Positions 15,301 through 16,339 of a stretch of 16,339 nucleotides of DNA are shown here, piece after piece. Numbering within the stretch: the stretch's first letter is position 1; the number at the start of each line of letters is the position of its first letter. The position numbers were made by a program, and so were the translations under genes. Source of the DNA: Candidatus Omnitrophota bacterium (lineage in GTDB: Bacteria > Omnitrophota > Gorgyraeia > Tantalellales > Tantalellaceae); contig JABMSC010000071.1 in the NCBI GenBank assembly GCA_013204685.1, positions 1 through 16,339 on the forward strand, written 5' to 3'. The notes under the pieces were generated by a model. The model did no database searches, was not told the DNA's origin, and saw only the letters and a list, made by a program, of their open reading frames with translations.

Positions 15301-16339
15301 TTGCCGCTGCTTTTTCTGGAAATATTCCTGATGGTTAAGAAGGGTTACAGCGATAAACGCATAAGAACCGGTATTTCGAGGATCGTTTCAAGGCTGGAAA
15401 AAGAGGAATGGATCGGCGAATACCTTCCTCTTTGCGGATGGGAAATAGAATGGTTTTTGAAGAATTGGTCGGGCACAGAAGAGATAAAGAAAAGATCCAG
15501 CGAACTATTGGGTCAATTGCAGATCCTTCTTCTTCTTAAGATAGGGGAAGGGGGAGACGGAACGTTTGAAGCGTACTCGCTGCCGTCAAAATACTGGAAA
15601 ACCCAATCGCGGATGATAAGAGCTCTCGCTGGGTTGGGGCTTATTCCTAATAGCCCAGAAATATACTCTACGTCCTATCTTCCTCTTCATTTCAGCGTAA
15701 ATATGCCCAAAAATCTTGCTTCAGGGCGCGTCATTCAGGAACAGGCACGAAATATAATTCTTCCTGCAATGTTCTTGTATACAAGCGACAACAGATGGGC
15801 GGAAAAGACATTTAACAGCCCGTCTGCGGTAAAGGGGCTGGGCGCAGACGGCGAAGGAGAAAGATTGGAATTCAGGCCGTTCGCGATAGAGCGTGACCAG
15901 CCGACCGGATACGTAGATGATATATTTGAAAAGGTGCAGGTTTTGTCGCAAGCATTGATAACTTATTTTAAAGCTCAAACTGCGTCGGAATTATCAAGCT
16001 TTGAAAAAACCCTTGTCAAAAAGAAGATTTGGGAAAGGTACAGAAAAGAGATCAGGGGCGTTCTGGAAAAAATGGGAGAAAGGATACTGCAAAAAGATCA
16101 TTCTGTGGAATACGCGGAATATGCTGACTTCGATCCCAATGCCTACTATGACGATATCAGGAAAGTGTGGCCGACACTTGAAGACAGAAGAAGGTCCGAA
16201 TTTGGCGTCGAATTAGAACAAATTCTCAATAAATACGTCAGAGAGATCATGGGTCTTATCAGAAAAGACAGGGCCGGAAAGGCAAAGAAAAGAGCTCCCC
16301 CCGGGTCCTCATCCCCCGACACCGGCATCGCCATGAAGC
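1..16339 (+). CDS. Giant multidomain membrane-associated protein, partial at both ends
   Basis: Frame 1 is open from the first base to the last complete codon (16336-16338), giving 5,446 residues without a stop. Neither the true start nor the stop is in the window. The translation is coherent throughout: tandem beta repeats, hydrophobic helices, Rossmann cores and HEAT helices follow one another in the same frame, so it is not a chance open frame. Order: HTH-like, six beta repeats, sigma-r4-like HTH, polytopic membrane region, methyltransferase-like domain, unknown segment, HEAT array, SelO/kinase-like domain, second methyltransferase-like domain, second HEAT array, helical C-terminal region. 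Linkers between modules are acidic, rich in Gly/Thr/Ala, and carry a repeated MKQGTGE peptide. No known family covers the whole. Giant proteins of this kind are known from Omnitrophota; assignment to that group is inference. An assembly artefact is unlikely, because all six repeat junctions keep frame. Confidence 0.95.
400..2640 (+). repeat. Six tandem beta-rich protein repeats of about 119-139 residues
   Basis: Units begin at bases 400, 772, 1132, 1549, 1930 and 2287, so spacings are 372, 360, 417, 381 and 357 nt. Each begins like LPDLKGLRIGKTD. Each then has a G-x-[IV] strand, a P-x-[KE]-x-[YF] turn, W-x-[VI]-LG-[FY]-x-x-x-GW, a strand like GVYQITVKL, and [RK]-[TV]-FQ[IV]GP in most units (unit 5 has FQISH). 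A charged, helix-prone tail such as HGNHAEKGN leads to the next unit. The conserved Trp, Gly and alternating hydrophobics suggest a small beta-sandwich or barrel. I do not recognise the family. Units have diverged at the DNA level, so the expansion is old. The array probably works as a repeated binding or spacer module. Confidence 0.85.
2641..2940 (+). other. Sigma-70 region 4-like helix-turn-helix segment (residues about 881-980)
   Basis: The segment ends with LNIRQQKIAEMVLEGMKDRQ, followed by IAEKG and a recognition-like helix TTAEIFEVRTKLRGSLSFLHKEL (residues 916-966). The order (Leu-x-x-[RQ]-Q helix, hydrophobic helix, EGxxxxxIAE turn, then a basic helix) is the classic sigma-70 region 4 or LuxR-type pattern, in which L..RQ..V..L...G.s..EIA..LG is typical. 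In a giant membrane-linked protein, a role as a protein-binding or degenerate HTH is as likely as DNA binding. The call rests on motif reading only. Confidence 0.5.
2981..3000 (+). repeat. Inverted repeat with GCTTTAGC centre (hairpin element 1)
   Basis: CTCCGG (2981-2986) pairs with CCGGAG (2995-3000) across an 8-nt loop; bases 2986-2993 spanning stem and loop read GCTTTAGC. The same octamer lies at the centre of inverted repeats at 7885-7910 and 8563-8588, while stem sequences differ with complementary changes. It is translated here as PPALAPE. Confidence 0.6.
3100..3128 (+). repeat. 29-bp MKQGTG junction repeat, copy 1
   Basis: The core ATGAAGCAGGGGACGGGG is read in frame as MKQGTG, preceded by GTA (GGA ACC GCC). 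It starts at codon phase 1, like every other copy. It lies in the linker between the sigma-r4-like segment and the membrane region. Confidence 0.9.
3193..3264 (+). other. Internal signal-peptide-like segment (residues 1065-1088)
   Basis: The stretch has the three parts of a secretion signal: a basic start (RSK), a hydrophobic core (STFIGLLAGALILLPG) and a small-residue end (KLHAAT) that could be cut after LHA. It directly follows the repeat-bearing linker 1 and opens the membrane region. If cleaved, the downstream protein would be separated from the N-terminal modules. If not, it is the first membrane helix. Its position just after a junction repeat suggests the membrane module was once an independent gene with its own signal (inference). 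Confidence 0.5.
3397..4200 (+). other. Soluble domain 1 within membrane region (residues 1133-1400)
   Basis: A charged alpha/beta stretch lies between the second and third hydrophobic helices. It starts with a basic helix (RRIWRKMDEKKVQHEEKVRKK). A predicted beta-alpha core follows with VRFYVVSRFEAPHRR, VPIGTIRIDRV, DVITWRSFYDKY and IGKIKNVILFCNL. The xxIGTIRI strand followed by a helix faintly recalls acyltransferase folds of the GNAT or acyl-homoserine-lactone synthase type, but no diagnostic acetyl-CoA loop is visible. Function is unassigned. Confidence 0.45.
4921..5385 (+). other. Soluble domain 2 within membrane region (residues 1641-1795)
   Basis: A beta-rich, charged stretch follows the HRFGQRQ end of one helix pair. 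Strands such as GLYRVRGSNLKIKAR, DLIIANPQHVELIYPEG, NIQGEFIGF, KVRIYTYGRKYKKEIDIQI and TGLTVELDEKVE suggest a beta domain. No family is recognised. It is bounded on both sides by membrane helices, so it must lie on one face of the membrane. Confidence 0.45.
5623..6288 (+). other. Soluble domain 3 within membrane region (residues 1875-2096)
   Basis: The domain begins after the helix ending in SSIRRVYS. It contains a mixed region with TKDSIYSEFITEVLEDNPRV, IEARIIYDFKHGQKRILGIE, AVVDFYPLDENVYPEL and ARVRNIFIRSSYASLSRGKE. It ends in a proline-rich amphipathic stretch (MVLPMRLSRPQRWEEW) that enters the next helix. No catalytic signature is recognised. Confidence 0.45.
6985..7545 (+). other. Soluble domain 4 within membrane region (residues 2329-2515)
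   Basis: A mainly beta stretch lies between two helix pairs. It includes KRKTLTELVFFNGNNEEYMSV, SRVVISEPAQSELCIFFKEG, GRSIEIPRKGRGSLWLYINDG and YRHMLVIRKAKDR. The alternating pattern suggests a beta-sandwich. Its end runs into FFLRWLNKKRIIFI, a basic interface before the last helix pair. Function is unknown. Confidence 0.45.
7795..7823 (+). repeat. 29-bp MKQGTG junction repeat, copy 2
   Basis: Read as GTTMKQGTG in frame. It separates the membrane region from the first methyltransferase-like domain. An AGAAGG stretch lies 7 nt before its ATG (7804), a weak resemblance to a ribosome binding site. This is not enough to call a separate start. Confidence 0.9.
7885..7910 (+). repeat. Inverted repeat with GCTTTAGC centre (hairpin element 2)
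   Basis: CCCGCC (7885-7890) pairs with GGCGGG (7905-7910) around a loop containing GAAGCTTTAGCGAA. It is almost the same loop as element 3 but with a different closing base pair. It is translated as PAEALAKAG. It resembles REP-like or small non-autonomous mobile elements found dispersed in many uncultured bacterial genomes. Confidence 0.7.
7923..8520 (+). other. Class I SAM-methyltransferase-like domain 1 (residues 2642-2840)
   Basis: A Rossmann core is visible. Strand 1 and the nucleotide loop are IMVVGDGLWS (2680-2689), a variant of the usual [VIL]-x-[DE]-x-G-x-G-x-G. Strand 2 ends in an acidic pair, VAFVEVD (2701-2707), expected to bind the SAM ribose. SYDLITFIDLIGG (2752-2764) is motif IV. 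LLKPEGYLLVDED (2780-2791 region) is the typical strand-5 motif. About 200 residues matches a minimal small-molecule or protein methyltransferase. The substrate cannot be told. The loop lacks the third glycine, so activity is uncertain. Confidence 0.75.
8545..8568 (+). repeat. 12-bp tandem duplication (gacttgtccgcc x2)
   Basis: Two exact copies at 8545-8556 and 8557-8568 encode a duplicated ADLS-type tetrapeptide in frame. The second copy supplies the left arm of the hairpin element that follows, so the duplication repeats the hairpin arm. Confidence 0.85.
8563..8588 (+). repeat. Inverted repeat with GCTTTAGC centre (hairpin element 3)
   Basis: TCCGCC (8563-8568) pairs with GGCGGA (8583-8588) around GTAGCTTTAGCGAA. 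It has the same loop as element 2 apart from one base, with compensated outer base pairs. It is translated as SAVALAKAE. Confidence 0.7.
8631..8658 (+). repeat. Heptamer tandem tract (gaacaac)3 + gaacgac
   Basis: Three perfect units and one variant unit of 7 bp lie inside the open frame. Because 7 is not a multiple of 3, gain or loss of one unit would shift the frame. By inspection, one extra unit leads to TGA at 8697-8699 and one fewer unit to TGA at 8675-8677. Confidence 0.85.
8665..8693 (+). repeat. 29-bp MKQGTG junction repeat, copy 3
   Basis: Identical in sequence to copy 2 over all 29 positions. It is read as GTTMKQGTG in the same phase. It lies between methyltransferase-like domain 1 and the unrecognised segment. 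Confidence 0.9.
8711..9435 (+). other. Unrecognised segment between junction repeats 3 and 4 (residues 2904-3145)
   Basis: About 240 residues with no family I recognise. It starts with a mixed region (YFTLHPLTGVIFIDDIKNQR) and a basic stretch (ARALRRKVRRTG). Two moderately hydrophobic segments follow (WMIFGGLLSVCIGKQVLDVM, TTTYITLPLTAITTGIL) that could be short membrane helices or buried strands. It ends with a helical part and a beta pair (FEVGNIKLVIMKDGQELCIV, GRKIVVLHFL). It is the shortest module delimited by the repeats. A membrane-associated domain or a decayed gene are both possible. Confidence 0.45.
9460..9488 (+). repeat. 29-bp MKQGTG junction repeat, copy 4
   Basis: Read as GTPMKQGTG. 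It differs from copies 2 and 3 at three positions, including a silent AAG/AAA change. It lies between the unrecognised segment and the first HEAT array. Confidence 0.9.
9507..9534 (+). repeat. Heptamer tandem tract gaatgac + (gaacaac)2 + gaacgac
   Basis: Four 7-bp units, two of them perfect, in the same codon phase as the tract at 8631-8658. One unit more would bring TGA at 9564-9566 into frame; one unit fewer would bring in TGA at 9557-9559. Confidence 0.8.
9561..11940 (+). other. HEAT/ARM-like helical repeat array 1 (residues about 3187-3980)
   Basis: The region is almost wholly amphipathic helices in pairs, with turns of the type D-x-x-[PD]-[KE]. Examples are VNADDKEVAIAAVRLLDNI, LIMLAQESAKKARK, LFAVEALGKIQSEDPDGALF, LVALKEMGSKKFIELAL, AIQALTEIGSQEAVEVFL and LIDAFWKMRVKEAAGILKRV. 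A-x-x-[AV]-L-x-x-[IM]-G is typical of HEAT and PBS-lyase HEAT repeats, which form protein-binding solenoids. The segment is Glu/Lys/Ile-rich and uses ATA and AGA codons heavily. Two sampled 60-base lines have 24 and 26 G+C, lower than sampled lines of the second HEAT array. This hints at a separate origin. Confidence 0.75.
12061..12880 (+). other. SelO/kinase-like domain (residues about 4024-4290)
   Basis: Two motifs recall the SelO (YdiU) protein adenylyltransferase branch of the kinase fold. WIKGSGSGRE (K4045) resembles the LKGAGxTPxxR nucleotide loop of SelO. HGTVFSGHNVNVFGEIFDYD (H4225 to D4244) resembles SelO's HGVxNTDNMSILGxxIDYG, with N4233/N4235 and D4242 in the places of the metal-binding Asn and Asp. 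The helix before it (ANFAKAVHIAHDIIG) also fits. Known SelO proteins transfer AMP to protein hydroxyls; whether this divergent copy does is unknown. It follows the HEAT array without a junction repeat, so HEAT plus kinase-like form one module. A different kinase-fold phosphotransferase is the main alternative. Confidence 0.45.
12881..12944 (+). other. Linker 5: short repeat junction before the second methyltransferase-like domain
   Basis: A short acidic/Gly linker carries the 29-bp repeat followed by GAAAGCGAC and a GCCGGGGCGG block (12931-12940). The same GCCGGGGCGG is also seen at 9442-9451. It lacks the heptamer tract and the hairpin. It joins the kinase-like domain to the next module. Confidence 0.7.
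12889..12917 (+). repeat. 29-bp MKQGTG junction repeat, copy 5
   Basis: Read as GTAMKQGTG, in the same phase as all others. It shares the GGTACCGCC-type left end with the neighbourhood of copy 1 and the AAA codon with copy 4. Confidence 0.9.
12945..13500 (+). other. Class I SAM-methyltransferase-like domain 2, degenerate SAM loop (residues 4316-4500)
   Basis: A helical lead (RISPQHRSVLEKHIHESFDT) precedes strand 1, VIADVSSAGWHVAEGIAERY (from 4373), where the usual GxGxG is replaced by SSAGW. VEVEDLSDGPNSLDGAVCNF contains strand 2 and the Asp-x-Ala motif IV. LRAALKPGAKAVFLVHHP (4431-4448) is the characteristic strand-5 motif of type-11 methyltransferases. YGFKVHMARVLRS then resembles the final beta hairpin. 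The fold is well supported. The SAM loop is atypical, so catalysis is doubtful. It differs clearly from domain 1 and is not a recent copy. Confidence 0.7.
13501..14870 (+). other. HEAT-repeat array 2 (residues 4501-4957)
   Basis: HEAT units are clear in the second half: LDTKDDSLRAEVYDALASA, LDDKDSGVRRCAFEVLGNVG (from 4743), LKDGSDETRELVCSLLGRI, AGDSNVRVQVGAADALARMK (4855-4874) and GLGKLGDKKAIPHLVKVM (4901-4918). The D-x-[ND]-x-x-VR-x-x-A-x-x-AL-x-x-[IML] pattern is diagnostic. The first half is helical but more divergent. It is a solenoid scaffold, probably for protein binding. DNA here looks more GC-rich than the first array (29 and 38 G+C in two sampled 60-base lines). Confidence 0.85.
14871..16275 (+). 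other. Unassigned helical region (residues 4958-5425)
   Basis: The region is mostly helical. YTARYSRGVDAYLFYYYLREL and LLPLLFLEIFLMVKKGYSDKRIRTG precede a winged-helix-like part (LLGQLQILLLLKIGEGGDG, then YWKTQSRMIRALAGLGLI). After this come YTSDNRWAEKTFNSPSAVKG and ERLEFRPFAIERDQPTGYVD (5287-5306). The RLEFRP element near the end faintly recalls substrate-binding strands of glutamate-cysteine ligase or amidoligase-like enzymes, but no other signature supports this. It ends in a charged coiled-coil-like stretch before the last repeat. Confidence 0.4.
16324..16339 (+). repeat. 29-bp MKQGTG junction repeat, copy 6, cut by window end
   Basis: The first 16 bases of the repeat (read as GIAMK) are present in the same phase as the other copies. 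They are preceded by a Pro/Ser/Gly linker (KKRAPPGSSSPDT). This predicts that another module follows beyond the window. Confidence 0.8.

Noticed and set aside
9460..16324. Near-equal spacing between repeat copies 4-5 (3,429 nt) and 5-6 (3,435 nt), suggesting a segment duplication
   Set aside because: The domain order in the two intervals differs (HEAT then kinase-like, versus methyltransferase-like then HEAT then unassigned) and I see no sequence similarity along them.
3100..16339. A CRISPR array, from regularly occurring 29-bp repeats
   Set aside because: The intervals are 795 to 4,695 nt of protein-coding sequence rather than short spacers.

Overview
The whole window is one uninterrupted + strand reading frame. 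Reading from base 1 in steps of three, I find no in-frame stop through base 16338. The window therefore holds 5,446 complete codons (roughly 0.6 MDa) of a single giant protein whose start and stop both lie outside. There is no intergenic space, RNA gene, insertion sequence or CRISPR array, and I see no credible promoter, terminator or second gene. The shorter open frames on either strand are shadows of this gene.

Layout by residue: 1-133 helical, with a possible helix-turn-helix (HTH). 134 to about 880, six tandem beta-rich repeats of about 119-139 residues. About 881-980, a segment like sigma-70 region 4. 1065-1088, an internal segment that looks like a signal peptide. 1110-2570, about seventeen further hydrophobic helices in pairs, separated by four soluble domains. 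2642-2840, a Rossmann domain of SAM-methyltransferase type. 2904-3145, an unrecognised segment. About 3187-3980, HEAT/ARM-like helical repeats. About 4024-4290, a domain whose motifs resemble the SelO-type kinase-like fold. 4316-4500, a second methyltransferase-like domain with a degenerate SAM loop. 4501-4957, a second HEAT array. 4958-5425, an unassigned helical region.

The most striking structure is a 29-bp DNA repeat (core ATGAAGCAGGGGACGGGG, read as MKQGTG) present in five full copies, plus a sixth cut by the window end. Copies start at 3100, 7795, 8665, 9460, 12889 and 16324. All are in the same orientation and the same codon phase, and each lies in a low-complexity linker at a domain boundary. 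Around them are other short DNA modules: a GAAAGCGAYCCCACG block, GAACAAC heptamer tracts, and hairpins with a GCTTTAGC centre. These linkers look like non-coding dispersed repeats that have become inter-domain linkers of a giant gene.

Organism: giant multidomain membrane-associated proteins, with small dispersed repeats read through in frame, best fit an uncultured bacterium of the Omnitrophota (OP3) type, where giant genes have been reported. This is inference from architecture; no marker gene is present. The joint function is unknown. A plausible picture is a membrane-anchored scaffold (HEAT arrays, beta repeats) carrying modifying enzyme domains (two methyltransferase-like, one kinase-like).
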